This document shows, in pieces, positions 53,221-63,194 of a stretch of DNA of 64,000 nt. The position numbers and the translations under genes were made by a program. Within the stretch, counting starts at the first letter, position 1; each line of letters starts with the position of its first letter. Source of the DNA: Sphaerotilus uruguayifluvii (lineage in GTDB: Bacteria > Pseudomonadota > Gammaproteobacteria > Burkholderiales > Burkholderiaceae_C); NCBI RefSeq assembly GCF_013294065.1, contig NZ_JABSNM010000013.1, forward strand, positions 59,554 to 123,553, given 5' to 3'. Below the pieces are notes generated by a model. That model did no database searches. It saw only the letters and a list, made by a program, of their open reading frames with translations, and was not told the origin of the DNA.

Positions 53221-55311
53221 ATGACGACGCCGCAGAAGAAGACGCAGACGCCCGAGACATCGCCCGGACCGGTCGCCGAACCGGTCGCCGAACCGGTCGC
53301 CGCACCGGGGCCCGACGAGGCTGCAGCCGCCGCCGCGCTGACCGCCGCCGCGGCCGCCGCCCGCGAGCGGCTGCTGGCCGAGGTGGCCGCGCTGCCGCTG
53401 CTGCCCGGCGTCTACCGCTACTTCGACGCCAACGACCAGCTGCTCTACGTCGGCAAGGCCAAGCTGCTGCGCCGGCGCGTCTCGAGCTATTTCCAGCGCG
53501 ATCACGGCGGCACGCGCATCGGCCACATGGTCTCGCGCATCGTGCGGCTGGAGACGACCGTGGTGCGCTCCGAGGCCGAGGCGCTGCTGCTCGAGAACAA
53601 CCTGATCAAGACGCTCAACCCGCGCTACAACATCCTGTTCCGCGACGACAAGAGCTATCCCTACCTGAAGTTCGTCAGCCACGACTTCCCGCGGGTCGTC
53701 TACTACCGCGGCGCGGTCGACCGCCGCCACCGCTACTTCGGCCCCTACCCGAGCGCCTGGGCGGTGAAGGAGGGCATCCAGCTGATGCAGAAGGTCTTCC
53801 GGCTGCGGACCTGCGAGGACAGCGTCTTCGCCAACCGCAGCCGGCCCTGCCTGCTGTTCCAGATCCGGCGCTGCTCCGGCCCCTGCGTCGACCTGATCAG
53901 CCGCGAGGACTATGCGCACGACGTGCGCGAGGCCGCGCGCTTTCTCGGCGGCGAGACCGAGCAGGTGCTCGCCGGCCTGCAGCAGCGCATGATGGACGCG
54001 GCCGAGCGCTTCGAGTACGAGCGCGCCGGCGAGATCCGCGACCAGATCGCCACGCTCTCCAAGGTGCTTCAGCAGCAGGCGGTCTTCAACCTGGACGACC
54101 GCGACGTCGACATCCTGGCGGTGAAGGTGCAGGGCGGGCGCGCCTGCGTGAACCTGGCGATGGTGCGGGGCGGCCGCCATCTCGGCGACCGGGCGCATTT
54201 CCCGGCGCATGTCGAGGACGCGATGGCGCTGCAGTTCGACGAAGTCGAGGAGAGCGCCCCCCCCGAGGCGGCCTCCGAGGCGGTCGCCGACGCCGCGCCG
54301 CCGGTCGAGCTGCGGGTGCTGGAGGCCTTCATCGCCCAGCACTACCTGGGCACCGACTGCCCGTCGCTGCTGGTGACCAGCCACGCGGTGTCGCGCGAGC
54401 TGCTGGCGGCGCTGTCGGAGCAGGCCGGGCGCAGGGTGGCGGCGCAGCACCAGCCGCGCGAGCAGCGCCGCGCCTGGCTGGACATGGCGATCAAGGGCGC
54501 CGAGCTGGCGCTGGCACGGCTGCTGGCCGAGGAGGGCTCGCAGCAGGCGCGCACCCGCGCGCTGGTCGAGGCGCTCGATCTCGCGCCCGAGGGGAGCGAC
54601 GGCGGGCTGGAGTCGCTGCGCATCGAGTGCTTCGACATCAGCCACACCGCGGGCGAGGCCACGCAGGCGTCCTGCGTGGTCTTCGAGGGCCATCGCATGC
54701 AGCCCTCGCAGTACCGCCGCTACGACATCCACGGCATCACCGGCGGCGACGACCACGCGGCGATGCGCCAGGTGCTCGAGCGCCGCTACGGCAAGCTGGC
54801 CGAGGCCGCGCGCGAGGACGGCGGCGCCGCGCCCCCGCGGCGCAGCGGCCAGGCCCGGCTGCCGGACCTGGTGCTGATCGACGGCGGGCGCGGTCAGGTG
54901 GCGATGGCGCGCGAGGTCTTCGAGCAGCTGGGGCTGGACCTCTCGCTGATCGTCGGCGTCGAGAAGGGCGAGGGCCGCAAGGTCGGCCTGGAGGAGCTGG
55001 TCTTCGCCGACGGCCGCGAGAAGGTGTATCTCGGGCGCGACTCGGCCGCGCTGATGCTGGTGGCGCAGATCCGCGACGAGGCGCACCGCTTCGCCATCAC
55101 CGGCATGCGCGCCCGGCGCGCCTCGGTGCGCACCGGCGCGGGCTCGAGCCGGCTCGAGGAGATCGCCGGCGTCGGCCCGAAGAAGCGCGCGCGGCTGCTG
55201 CAGCGCTTCGGCGGCGTGCGCGGCGTGGCCGCGGCCAGCGTCGAGGAACTGGCCTCGGTCGAGGGCATCTCGCAGGACCTGGCCGAGGCGATCTACCAGG
55301 CGCTGCGCTGA
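53221..55311 (+). CDS. uvrC: UvrABC excinuclease subunit C
   Basis: A 696-residue nucleotide-excision-repair nuclease. The GIY-YIG domain starts at [15 protein letters not shown] (about 60) with [16 protein letters not shown]; the UVR domain ([13 protein letters not shown]), the RNase H-like C-terminal nuclease ([23 protein letters not shown]) and two helix-hairpin-helix motifs ([33 protein letters not shown]) follow. The N-terminal extension of about 55 residues is low-complexity, with a 12-bp tandem repeat encoding [12 protein letters not shown]. The start ATG lies in the short divergent gap with earP. Confidence 0.96.
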   Translation: MTTPQKKTQTPETSPGPVAEPVAEPVAAPGPDEAAAAAALTAAAAAARERLLAEVAALPLLPGVYRYFDANDQLLYVGKAKLLRRRVSSYFQRDHGGTRIGHMVSRIVRLETTVVRSEAEALLLENNLIKTLNPRYNILFRDDKSYPYLKFVSHDFPRVVYYRGAVDRRHRYFGPYPSAWAVKEGIQLMQKVFRLRTCEDSVFANRSRPCLLFQIRRCSGPCVDLISREDYAHDVREAARFLGGETEQVLAGLQQRMMDAAERFEYERAGEIRDQIATLSKVLQQQAVFNLDDRDVDILAVKVQGGRACVNLAMVRGGRHLGDRAHFPAHVEDAMALQFDEVEESAPPEAASEAVADAAPPVELRVLEAFIAQHYLGTDCPSLLVTSHAVSRELLAALSEQAGRRVAAQHQPREQRRAWLDMAIKGAELALARLLAEEGSQQARTRALVEALDLAPEGSDGGLESLRIECFDISHTAGEATQASCVVFEGHRMQPSQYRRYDIHGITGGDDHAAMRQVLERRYGKLAEAAREDGGAAPPRRSGQARLPDLVLIDGGRGQVAMAREVFEQLGLDLSLIVGVEKGEGRKVGLEELVFADGREKVYLGRDSAALMLVAQIRDEAHRFAITGMRARRASVRTGAGSSRLEEIAGVGPKKRARLLQRFGGVRGVAAASVEELASVEGISQDLAEAIYQALR

Positions 55312-55366
55312 CCCCGCGGTACCGCGTTGTCAGCGGCGTCATGCGGCCAGCAGGCACAATGCGTGC

Positions 55367-55933
55367 ATGTTCTGGACCCTGCCTACGCTGCTGACCTGGG
55401 CGCGCATCGTCGCCATCCCCCTGATCGTCGGGATCTACTACCTGCCCGTCGACATGGCGCAGCGCAACCTGATGGCCACCGCGCTGTTCGTCGTCGTCGC
55501 GCTGACCGACTGGCTCGACGGCTGGCTGGCGCGCCGGCTCAACCAGACCTCGTCCTTCGGCGCCTTCCTCGATCCGGTGGCCGACAAGTTCCTGGTCTGC
55601 GCGGCGCTGCTGATCCTGCTGCAGCTCGACCGGGTCAACGCGCTGGTGGCGCTGGTCATCATCGGCCGCGAGATCGCCATCTCGGCGCTGCGCGAGTGGA
55701 TGGCGCAGATCGGCGCCTCGCGCAGCGTGGCGGTGCACATGATCGGCAAGCTCAAGACGACCGCGCAGATGGTCGCCATTCCCTTCCTGCTCTACGACGG
55801 CCGGCTGCTGGGCGTCGTCGACACCCGGCTGTGGGGCACGGTGGCGATCCTGGGGGCGTCGGTGCTGACCATCTGGTCGATGGTCTACTACCTGCAGAAG
55901 GCGCTGCCGGAGATCCGCGCCAAGGCGCGCTGA
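55367..55933 (+). CDS. pgsA: CDP-diacylglycerol-glycerol-3-phosphate 3-phosphatidyltransferase
   Basis: A 188-residue inner-membrane enzyme for the first step of phosphatidylglycerol synthesis. The CDP-alcohol phosphotransferase motif is complete in TDWLDGWLARRLNQTSS and GAFLDPVADKF (DxxDG..AR, then G...D...D). Four or more helices and the opening LPTLLTWARIVAIPLIVG are typical. It follows uvrC by 55 bases, a very common pair, and precedes tRNA-Val. Confidence 0.95.
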   Translation: MFWTLPTLLTWARIVAIPLIVGIYYLPVDMAQRNLMATALFVVVALTDWLDGWLARRLNQTSSFGAFLDPVADKFLVCAALLILLQLDRVNALVALVIIGREIAISALREWMAQIGASRSVAVHMIGKLKTTAQMVAIPFLLYDGRLLGVVDTRLWGTVAILGASVLTIWSMVYYLQKALPEIRAKAR

Positions 55934-56002
55934 AGCGGCAGATCCCGGCAGGGGGCGCCCATCTGATACAGTCACGGTCCTGCCGGACGTGCGGGTCGCA
56001 CC

Positions 56003-56078
56003 GGGTGCTTAGCTCAGTTGGTAGAGCGGCGCCCTTACAAGGCGTAGGTCGGGGGTTCGAGCCCCTCAGCACCCACCA
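56003..56078 (+). tRNA. tRNA-Val (anticodon TAC)
   Basis: Acceptor GGGTGCT pairs with AGCACCC, discriminator A and an encoded CCA follow (to 56078). The D arm has AGCTCAGTTGGTAGAGC, the anticodon arm GCGCCCTTACAAGGCGT gives anticodon TAC, and the T arm has GGTTCGAGCC. It comes 69 bases after pgsA and before a terminator. Confidence 0.97.
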
Positions 56079-56130
56079 GCATCTTCCCGGTGCCCACGGT
56101 GGCGCCCGACGATCACGGCAGCATCATCAA

Positions 56131-56154
56131 AGGCGAACCCCGGTTCGCCTTTTT
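56131..56154 (+). terminator. Rho-independent terminator after tRNA-Val
   Basis: A 9-bp stem AGGCGAACC/GGTTCGCCT with a 2-base loop, then TTTTT. It ends the pgsA-tRNA transcript and overlaps the leader of ppiD, which starts 21 bases on. Confidence 0.9.
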
Positions 56155-56174
56155 CATGTCGCAAGGAAGCGTCG

Positions 56175-58115
56175 ATGTTCGATTTCGTCCGCCGCCACAA
56201 CCGGATCCTGCAGTTCATCCTGCTGCTGCTGATCGTCCCGTCCTTCGTGGTGTTCGGCATCCAGGGCTACAACAAGTATTCCGAGGGCCGCAACCATGTC
56301 GCCCGCGTCGACGGTCAGGACATCTCGCAGTCCGACTGGGACGCCGCGCACCGCAACCAGGTCGAGCGCATGCGCGCGCAGATGCCCGGCGTCGACGTGA
56401 AGATGTTCGACACGCCGGAGATCCGCCAGCGCGTTCTCGAGGATCTGGTGCGCGAGCGCGTGGTCTTCGCCGCCGCGCGCGACCTGCACCTGAGCCCGAC
56501 CGAGGAGCGCCTGGACCGGCTGTTCAAGACCGATCCGCAGTTCGCCGGCCTGCGCAATCCGGACGGCAGCGTGCGCAAGGAGCTGCTGGCCGCGCAGGGC
56601 ATGAACTCGGCGCTGTTCGCGCAGCGCCTGTCGCAGGACCTGGCGATGCGCCAGGTGCTGTCGGCGATCGGCCTGTCGGCCTTCGCGCCGGAGTCGGTCG
56701 CGCGCGCCGCGGTCGATGCCTTCTACCAGCGCCGCGAGATCCGCGTGCAGCGCTTCGACGCCCGCGAGCAGCTCGGCCGCGTCCAGGTGGGCGATGCCGA
56801 CCTGCAGGCCTACTACGACGACCCGCGCAACGCCGCGCGCTTCCAGGCGCCCGAGTCGGTGACGATGGAGTACCTGGTGCTGGACCTGCCGGCCGTCGAG
56901 CGCGGCATCAGCGTGCCCGAGGACGACCTGCGCAAGTACTACGGCGAGAACGCCTCGCGCTACGAGCAGCCGCAGGAGCGCCGCGCCAGCCACATCCTGG
57001 TCAAGGCCGAGGCCGGCGGCCCGGCCGACGCGCGGGCCCGGGCGAAGGCCCGGGCCGAGGCGCTGCTGGCCGAGGTGAAGAAGAACCCGGCCGGCTTCGC
57101 CGACCTGGCGCGCAAGAACTCCGACGACCCCGGCTCGGCCGCCAAGGGCGGCGATCTGGACTGGTTCTCGCGCGGCGCGATGGTCAAGTCCTTCGAGGAG
57201 GCCGTCTTCGCGCTGAAGAAGGGCGAGATCAGCGGCGTGGTCGAGAGCGACTTCGGCTACCACGTCATCCAGCTGACCGACGTGCGTGGCGGCGAGCGCC
57301 GCGGCTTCGAGTCGGTGCGCGCCGAGATCGAGGCCGAGGTGCGCAAGTCGCTGGCGCAGAAGCGCTTCGCCGAGACCGCCGAGCAGTTCACCAACCTGGT
57401 CGAGCAGGAAGACTCGCTCAAGCCGGTGGCCGAGCGCCTGCACCTGACGCTGCGCCGCGTCGAGGGCTTCACCCGCGGCTTCCAGCCGAAGGAGGCCAAG
57501 GCCGAGGACGCCGCGGTGCTGGCCAGCCCGAAGCTGGCCGAGCTGGTCTTCCAGTCCGAGACGCTGGCCGGCAAGCACAACTCGCAGGCCACCGAGATCG
57601 GCGCGAGCCAGATGGTGGCGGTGCATGTGTCGGCGCACCAGCCCGCGCGCAAGCAGGCGCTGGCCGACGTGCGCGAGGCGGTCAAGGCCGCGGTCACGCA
57701 GGCCCGCGCCGCCCAGGCCGCCCGCACCGAGGGCGAGGCCCGTCTGGCGCAGTGGAAGGCCAGGGCGCCGGACGCCGCGTCGCTGCCGGCGGCCGTGACC
57801 CTGTCGCGCGCGCGCTCGCAGGACCTGCCCAAGGCGCTGGTCGACGCGGTGCTGAAGGCCCCGGCCGAGAAGCTGCCGGCCTGGGTCGGCGTCGACCTGG
57901 GCGGCGACGGCTACGCGGTCGTGATGATCGAGAAGGTGCTGCCGGCCGACGTCGCCGACACCGGCCCGATCGACAAGGTGCGCCAGCAGTACGCCGCGAT
58001 GTGGGCCGGCGCCGAGTCCGAGGCCTACCTGGCGGCGCTGCGCAAGCGCTACAAGGTCGAGATCACCGGCAAGGCCAAGGCCGCCGAGGAGCCGGCCGGC
58101 GCCGCCTCGAAGTGA
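56175..58115 (+). CDS. ppiD: Periplasmic folding chaperone PpiD (SurA-like)
   Basis: A 646-residue inner-membrane anchored foldase. One helix ([20 protein letters not shown], about 11-30) anchors it, and a SurA-like N-terminal part with [19 protein letters not shown] follows. One parvulin PPIase domain is seen near 275-370 ([30 protein letters not shown], and [11 protein letters not shown]). A second C-terminal helical part ends with Ala/Lys-rich sequence. By family it assists outer-membrane protein folding and holds clients leaving the Sec channel. The start is the ATG after AAGGAAGCGTCG. Confidence 0.94.
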   Translation: MFDFVRRHNRILQFILLLLIVPSFVVFGIQGYNKYSEGRNHVARVDGQDISQSDWDAAHRNQVERMRAQMPGVDVKMFDTPEIRQRVLEDLVRERVVFAAARDLHLSPTEERLDRLFKTDPQFAGLRNPDGSVRKELLAAQGMNSALFAQRLSQDLAMRQVLSAIGLSAFAPESVARAAVDAFYQRREIRVQRFDAREQLGRVQVGDADLQAYYDDPRNAARFQAPESVTMEYLVLDLPAVERGISVPEDDLRKYYGENASRYEQPQERRASHILVKAEAGGPADARARAKARAEALLAEVKKNPAGFADLARKNSDDPGSAAKGGDLDWFSRGAMVKSFEEAVFALKKGEISGVVESDFGYHVIQLTDVRGGERRGFESVRAEIEAEVRKSLAQKRFAETAEQFTNLVEQEDSLKPVAERLHLTLRRVEGFTRGFQPKEAKAEDAAVLASPKLAELVFQSETLAGKHNSQATEIGASQMVAVHVSAHQPARKQALADVREAVKAAVTQARAAQAARTEGEARLAQWKARAPDAASLPAAVTLSRARSQDLPKALVDAVLKAPAEKLPAWVGVDLGGDGYAVVMIEKVLPADVADTGPIDKVRQQYAAMWAGAESEAYLAALRKRYKVEITGKAKAAEEPAGAASK

Positions 58116-58201
58116 GCTGAATAAAAAACGGCTCGAAATGCTTGCACGATAGAAAAGAGTCGTACTACAATTCAATTCTTCGCTCAGCAAGCGAACGCAG
58201 C

Positions 58202-58278
58202 GGTGGCTGTAGCTCAGTTGGTAGAGTCCCAGATTGTGATTCTGGTCGTCGTGGGTTCGAGTCCCATCAGCCACCCCA
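58202..58278 (+). tRNA. tRNA-His (anticodon GTG), integration target
   Basis: Acceptor GTGGCTG (58203-58209) pairs with CAGCCAC, with C73 and CCA to 58278; G at 58202 is the extra G-1 typical of bacterial tRNA-His. The anticodon arm CCAGATTGTGATTCTGG gives GTG, and the T arm has GGTTCGAGTCC. An integrase gene begins 173 bases downstream. Confidence 0.97.
58245..58278 (+). other. Candidate att site (3' half of tRNA-His)
   Basis: Tyrosine-recombinase elements of this type usually cross over in the T arm to 3' end of the target tRNA. The integrase and mobile genes lie directly downstream, so this side should be one end of the element. The matching repeat should be beyond 64000 and cannot be seen. 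Confidence 0.45.
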
Positions 58279-58390
58279 TCCCAGCGTTTCATCAGGTCCC
58301 ATGCCGGACCGAACTTCCCGCCAAATCAACGACTTAGCCGGTCGCTTGAGTCAGGAAGGTTCCTGCCGTCCCACGGCAGCGCAGCGCAAG

Positions 58391-58451
58391 TAGGGGAACA
58401 TGTAGGGGAACAAGTGGCGTTCGTCATGCCATTTGGAGCTTTGTTCCCCTA
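58391..58451 (+). repeat. Triplicate 10-mer TAGGGGAACA at the integrase start
   Basis: Two direct copies lie at 58391-58400 and 58403-58412, and one inverted copy at 58442-58451 overlaps the integrase start codon. Such repeats near an int gene are typical arm-type sites for integrase or excisionase binding, and could let the recombinase repress its own gene. Confidence 0.6.
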
Positions 58452-59725
58452 TGCTCACCGACAAGCAGTGCAAGAACGCGTTCTGCCCAGAGGGCAAAGC
58501 CCGCGCACGGGCGACCGATTCAGGTGGTCTCTACCTCGAAGTTGCCGGCGCCGGGTCCAAGCGTTGGTTCTGGAAGTACTACTTCGACGGAAAAGAGAAG
58601 CGCCTCTCCTTGGGTTGCTACCCTGAGGTCAGCCTCAAGGATGCTCGGGCCGCTCGAGACGATGCGCGGAAGCAACACCAATCAGGCATCGACCCGGTGC
58701 TCGCAAGGCAGGTCGACCGTCTCAGTTCCCGGTTCGACGCCAACGCCAGCTTCGAGGTGACCGCGCGCGAGTTCCACGCGACAAAGAAGGTCGGCTGGAG
58801 CGATCACTACGCCAAGCGCTGGATGGAGCGCCTCGAGAAGGACATCTTCCCCTGGCTGGGCAAGCTTCCGCTCTCCCAGATCGGCGCACCGATGCTGCTG
58901 CAGACGCTGCGGCGCGTCGAGGCACGTGGCACGCGCGAACTGCCTCACTCTCTGCTGGAAGCCTGCGGGCAAGTGTTTCGATACGGCGTTGCGACCGGAC
59001 GTTGTGAGCGCAGCCCCGCTTCGGATCTGCGCGGCGCACTGAAGCCGGTGCTGACGAGGCACGTCTCGGCGATCGTCGAGCCGGATCAGGTCGGCGACTT
59101 GATGCGCGCGATCGACGGCTACCACGGTCACCCCGTCACCCGGGCGGCACTGCTTCTGTCGGCACTGCTCTTCCAGCGGCCAGGGAACATCCGGCAGATG
59201 GAGTGGGCCGAGCTGGATCTCGAGGCAAGGATGTGGGCGATACCCTCCGCCAAGATGAAGCGGACAATGCGGGAGAAGATCAACGGAAGGCCGCATCTGG
59301 TTCCGCTCGCCACCCAGGCTGTAGACGCTCTGAAGGACCTGATGCCGCTGACCGGCCGAGGGCGATACGTGTTTCCGTCCCTGATCAGTGCCAAGCGGCC
59401 GATGAGCGAAAACACGGTCCGCGTTGCCCTGCGCCGGCTAGGCTTCGACAACGAGACGATGACTCCGCATGGATTCCGGGCGATGGCCCGTACCGTGATG
59501 GTGGAGCGGCTCAACGTGGCGCCGGACGTGATCGAGGCCCAGCTGGCACATGGGAAGTCCGGCCCGCTGGGCGCTGCCTACGACAGGGCGGAGTTCATCG
59601 AACAGCGGCGCGACATGATGAGCGCCTGGGCCGACTACCTGGACTCCTTGAAGAACTGCCGAACTCCGGGGCAGCGTCCCGCTGTGCCCTGCGAGCCCAC
59701 GCGGGAGAGCACCACGGAAGCCTGA
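58451..59725 (+). CDS. int: P4-type tyrosine integrase of an integrative element
   Basis: A 424-residue site-specific recombinase. The N-terminal DUF4102 domain (GLYLEVAGAGSKRWFWKYYF, then GKEKRLSLGCYPEVSL) is the mark of P4-like integrases that use tRNA genes. The SAM-like domain spans about 95-195. Catalytic residues: Arg in LLFQRPGNIRQMEW (about 240), His and Arg in TPHGFRAMART (about 340), the His of QLAHG, and the Tyr in GAAYDRAEF (about 378). All appear intact. The start ATG lies at the inverted 10-mer. The gene is 173 bases after tRNA-His, so the element is in the tRNA. Confidence 0.92.
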   Translation: MLTDKQCKNAFCPEGKARARATDSGGLYLEVAGAGSKRWFWKYYFDGKEKRLSLGCYPEVSLKDARAARDDARKQHQSGIDPVLARQVDRLSSRFDANASFEVTAREFHATKKVGWSDHYAKRWMERLEKDIFPWLGKLPLSQIGAPMLLQTLRRVEARGTRELPHSLLEACGQVFRYGVATGRCERSPASDLRGALKPVLTRHVSAIVEPDQVGDLMRAIDGYHGHPVTRAALLLSALLFQRPGNIRQMEWAELDLEARMWAIPSAKMKRTMREKINGRPHLVPLATQAVDALKDLMPLTGRGRYVFPSLISAKRPMSENTVRVALRRLGFDNETMTPHGFRAMARTVMVERLNVAPDVIEAQLAHGKSGPLGAAYDRAEFIEQRRDMMSAWADYLDSLKNCRTPGQRPAVPCEPTRESTTEA

Positions 59726-59867
59726 TGTTTGTGTAGGCTTCCTCCGGACCGACCAGAGACGGCTCAGGTGTTGGCCCTCAAAGGTCGTTTCGGACACAGG
59801 CTGCAACAGCGTGAAGCTCGAAGACTAGGACACTGTCTTCCGTGAGCTTGAGTTGACCTCACTTCAA

Positions 59868-60173
59868 ATGCGAATGCTGGCCTTCTTGGTGCTTGTCCTT
59901 GCGGGTGCCCTGGCCGGGTGGGCGATATGGCAGGACGAAGCTTTGGCCACGCGGCTTGTCCTCGCGGCGGTCGGCGCCCTCGTGGGGGCTGCAGTGGGGG
60001 GTGCGCTGCTCAAGATTGGGCGGGGGCAGGTGTCTCGATCGCTCACAGCCAATCCCATTCCAGGTTCCGGCGTGACTTCCGAGGACCTCGCGGCCAACTA
60101 CTGGCGCGACAAGGGACACCCACCCTTCATGAAGCCGCCTGAGGGGGACCCGCCATCTCGCGGGCAAGATTGA
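59868..60173 (+). CDS. Small hypothetical membrane protein of the mobile element
   Basis: A 101-residue protein with two helices (MLAFLVLVLAGALAGWAIW and LVLAAVGALVGAAVGGALL) and a polar, Pro-rich tail. The frame begins at an upstream TTG, but the ATG at 59868 is the more natural start. It is convergent with traG, which starts at the very next base on the other strand. Small membrane proteins beside traG are sometimes entry-exclusion factors; that role is only a guess here. The 142 bases after int hold no gene. Confidence 0.5.
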   Translation: MRMLAFLVLVLAGALAGWAIWQDEALATRLVLAAVGALVGAAVGGALLKIGRGQVSRSLTANPIPGSGVTSEDLAANYWRDKGHPPFMKPPEGDPPSRGQD

Positions 60174-62948
60174 CTACCGCTTGATGATCCCCTTCACTGC
60201 GTCTTTGGCATCTTGGAAGGTCTCGGCCGCGTCCCGAGCCACTTGCCTTGCGGTGCCTTTGAATAGCGACTGCCGTGGGGAAATCGTGCCGTCGTCGGCG
60301 CGCCCGGGGCTCCGCTCGTCATCGAACTCTTGCCGTCGAGCAGCAGTCCGGCCACGGAGATCGTCCGACGACGTCTGAATCTGCTGGCGAGCGTCGCTTG
60401 GTTCGGGCGCAGGTTGTGCCGGTGGAGCGACTGGAAGAGGAGCCTGACGAACTGCGCCCGTCGCTCTTCGATATGTAGCGTCAATGTCCGGCGTGATGCG
60501 CGGGTCACCGCTGTTGGTCGTGTACAGATGGCGGACGTCGTCGAAGGATGACGGCATGCCAGTGCCGTCGCTGAAGTTTCGGGTTGGAGCCAGCGCCTGT
60601 CGGGCAAGTTCAGCGCTCAGCAGTTGTTGAGCGGACGCGCTGGTACCACCGTACTGTTCAGCGTACCGAGTGAACATCGCCAGGTTGTAGGGATCCTGCG
60701 CAATGTCGATTGAAATCGAATCGCCTCTCTCCCTGGCCACGGCAAGCCGCTCAGAGAACGCGGCGCGATCGGCAAGGGAAGCATCTGCGCGGGCGGAGCG
60801 CGCGGTTGTGGTGGCGATCCTCGACGACAGTTCGCGTGCTTCGCGAGCATCGGTGGCTACAAGGCTCGCGACGGAACTGTCGCGCGACACACGATCGCCG
60901 AACTGCTTGAACTCCGAGGCCTGCTCGGACGTGAGCGCACCAAGCACCTTCCGCTCGTCTGCACTCAGTCCGGACAGGTAGGTCTTGTCTGCACTCGCGT
61001 TCAGTTGGGCGCCAACGAACCGCGCATTGAATCCGGCGTGACCTGTAACGCCAAGCGCAATGCGAGCAACCTGAGACTGTGTCAGCCCAGTGGACTCGGA
61101 AACACTTCGGGAGATCTGATCCAGCCGATCGATGGTCTGCCCCAACTGCTCGAAGCTGCTGGATGTCGATCCTGTGCTGCTTCGCGATGACTTCAGCTTT
61201 GCCAAGCCCTTGCTGAATGCCTCGGACAGCACCGCCGAACGTTCGGTGCTGGCGGCAACGGCTTCGCTTCGGGCTGCGTCGACCTGGCGGCTGGCGTCCT
61301 GTACGTCCTGCTCGCTCACGCGCATCGATACGACCCGGGACGCGTAGCCCTGGTTGCGCAGCAGGCTCACGGCGGTCCGGCCGGTCAGCATGTTCGACGA
61401 GAAGGTGTTGCCGCTGATGTCGTTCTGCCAGTTGCTCATGAATGCGGACGTCCTGTTCGGCGCGAGCCGGATCTGGTCCATCGAGACATTGCCCATGCTC
61501 AGATTGCCCGCGGCGGCACCTGCCGTGGCGCCGGCCACCATCGACTGCAGGCCTGAGAGACCGCCCACCAGCGCGGTGCCAAAGGTCTCCATCCGCTTGA
61601 GCGCGGCCCAGGCGATGAACGGGATGCTGATGGCGAGGTAGCCGACAACGGCCTCGCCGGAGATCGCCCGGGAGTAGATCGTCGATGCCGTCTGCAGCGA
61701 CAGAGCCTTGGCGCCGCTGCCAAGGTCGGCTGCTGCCGCGAGGTCGTAGGCGGCATAGATGGATGCCATGTAGTTGAGCACGGCGTACAGCGGTGGCCAA
61801 AGCTGGATCCAGATCAGCACCGCGGCGTAGCCCTTGAAGGCCAGCATGGTCTCGCGCCCGCTGGTCAGCAGCATCAGCAGGACGAGCAGGGGGAACAGCG
61901 CGTAGGTGATGGCCTCGATCACGTTGCGGAACACGGGCAGCGCCTGCTCGGCGACCTTGCCGGCGTTCAGCCAGGCCGCGTTCTGCTGCGCCACGGACTG
62001 CGCCCGTCCGACGGCCAGCACCATGGCCGCCGGGTCGTTCACCTTCTGACCGATGATGTTGCTCGTGTCGTTGATCGCATTCAGCACCGCGTTCTGGCGG
62101 ATCAGGTCGGCCGCTGTCGCTGCCGCGGTCGCGATGCTGTTCTTCAGGTAGGCCTGCTGGATCTGCCCGGCGATGGCGGCATTGGCGGCCGCAGCCGGCA
62201 GCGTCGGATTCAGCTGGAAGGCGAGCTTGCCCTGGATGCGGGTCAGTTGCGCGGGAAGCCGGCCGTTGAGGTTCGTGTAGGCGTTCGGGCAGGTGTCGAC
62301 GGTGATCGAGCCGCCAGCGCTTGTCAGGGTCGTGAAGCGGGCCGGGTTGGGAGATGCCATCAGCGCCCACACGTCGTCCGAACTCGAGAACGTGCCCGGA
62401 TCGACCGTGCCGTCGATCAGGTCGTACATCGTGCAGTTGTGGATGAAGTTGACCAGGTCCGTGCGGAAGTTCGGATCCTGGAAGGCGACGCCGCCTGTCT
62501 CCCGGATGAGGCGGTTGCCGAACATCAGGCCGTTCTTCTCGTAGCTCAGTTCGCTCGGCAGGGCGCCGACACCCGGGATGACCTGGAAGGCCGTCTCGAA
62601 CAGGCCCGTGAGCGTGTGCCCGACCGTACTGGTGACACTGCCGAGAAAGGCCACGCCGAAGGGGACGTTGGCCACCACCTTGACGGCGGATCCGCCGGTC
62701 TTGTCGACGACGCCCACGGTCACCCGCGGCACGATGAGGACGGAGAACACCAGCAGCACCGTGGCCAGCCACTTCCAGCCCTGCAGCTTCTCGGGCGCGA
62801 AGGCGTAGGCCACCAGCGCCGCGATGAACCCGCAGAAGGCCACGGCGGCGACCGCCGCCATGTAGTCGCCAGAGCCGTGGATGGTTGCCGCAGCGTTGAA
62901 GATGCCGAACAGGCTGTCGGCGTTCTGGTAGGCGTAGATCTCCCACAT
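60174..62948 (-). CDS. traG: Conjugal transfer mating-pair stabilisation protein TraG
   Basis: A 924-residue inner-membrane protein of F-type conjugation systems. The N-terminal domain (about 1-470) has several helices (AAVAFCGFIAALVAYAFAPE, LATVLLVFSVLIVPRVTVG, PLLVLLMLLTSGRETMLAF, AAVLIWIQLWPPLYAVLNYM), the TraG_N signature. Residues about 500-800 are a long Ser/Ala/Gln-rich periplasmic part, and the end is basic. The size fits F-type TraG rather than the shorter protein of ICEclc-like systems. No other transfer gene lies in the window; upstream of its start is the IS91 unit, so the transfer operon is probably cut or continues beyond it. Confidence 0.85.
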   Translation of the reverse strand: MWEIYAYQNADSLFGIFNAAATIHGSGDYMAAVAAVAFCGFIAALVAYAFAPEKLQGWKWLATVLLVFSVLIVPRVTVGVVDKTGGSAVKVVANVPFGVAFLGSVTSTVGHTLTGLFETAFQVIPGVGALPSELSYEKNGLMFGNRLIRETGGVAFQDPNFRTDLVNFIHNCTMYDLIDGTVDPGTFSSSDDVWALMASPNPARFTTLTSAGGSITVDTCPNAYTNLNGRLPAQLTRIQGKLAFQLNPTLPAAAANAAIAGQIQQAYLKNSIATAAATAADLIRQNAVLNAINDTSNIIGQKVNDPAAMVLAVGRAQSVAQQNAAWLNAGKVAEQALPVFRNVIEAITYALFPLLVLLMLLTSGRETMLAFKGYAAVLIWIQLWPPLYAVLNYMASIYAAYDLAAAADLGSGAKALSLQTASTIYSRAISGEAVVGYLAISIPFIAWAALKRMETFGTALVGGLSGLQSMVAGATAGAAAGNLSMGNVSMDQIRLAPNRTSAFMSNWQNDISGNTFSSNMLTGRTAVSLLRNQGYASRVVSMRVSEQDVQDASRQVDAARSEAVAASTERSAVLSEAFSKGLAKLKSSRSSTGSTSSSFEQLGQTIDRLDQISRSVSESTGLTQSQVARIALGVTGHAGFNARFVGAQLNASADKTYLSGLSADERKVLGALTSEQASEFKQFGDRVSRDSSVASLVATDAREARELSSRIATTTARSARADASLADRAAFSERLAVARERGDSISIDIAQDPYNLAMFTRYAEQYGGTSASAQQLLSAELARQALAPTRNFSDGTGMPSSFDDVRHLYTTNSGDPRITPDIDATYRRATGAVRQAPLPVAPPAQPAPEPSDARQQIQTSSDDLRGRTAARRQEFDDERSPGRADDGTISPRQSLFKGTARQVARDAAETFQDAKDAVKGIIKR

Positions 62949-63194
62949 GCGTCGCTCCAGGGGGAGCGTGGATCCTGAAGCGATGTGACGATGGCGTCGG
63001 CCAGGAACGACCTCAAAAGCACGGGGATATCGGCACTAAGGTGAACGACGGACTCCCGCCGGGGCTGGCCCACCCCAACCGGCTGCACCCGGTGGAGGGC
63101 CATCTTCTTGCACCCACAAGCCCGACCGAAGGGCGATGGCGAGTGCAGGGCGATGCTGGGACGGTAGAGGTCCCCATCGAGTCCTCTGCATGCC

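Noticed and set aside
53276..53311. 12-bp tandem repeat in the uvrC start as a possible regulatory or CRISPR-like repeat
   Set aside because: Only three in-frame copies within the low-complexity N-terminal tail of UvrC; no spacers and no sign of function.
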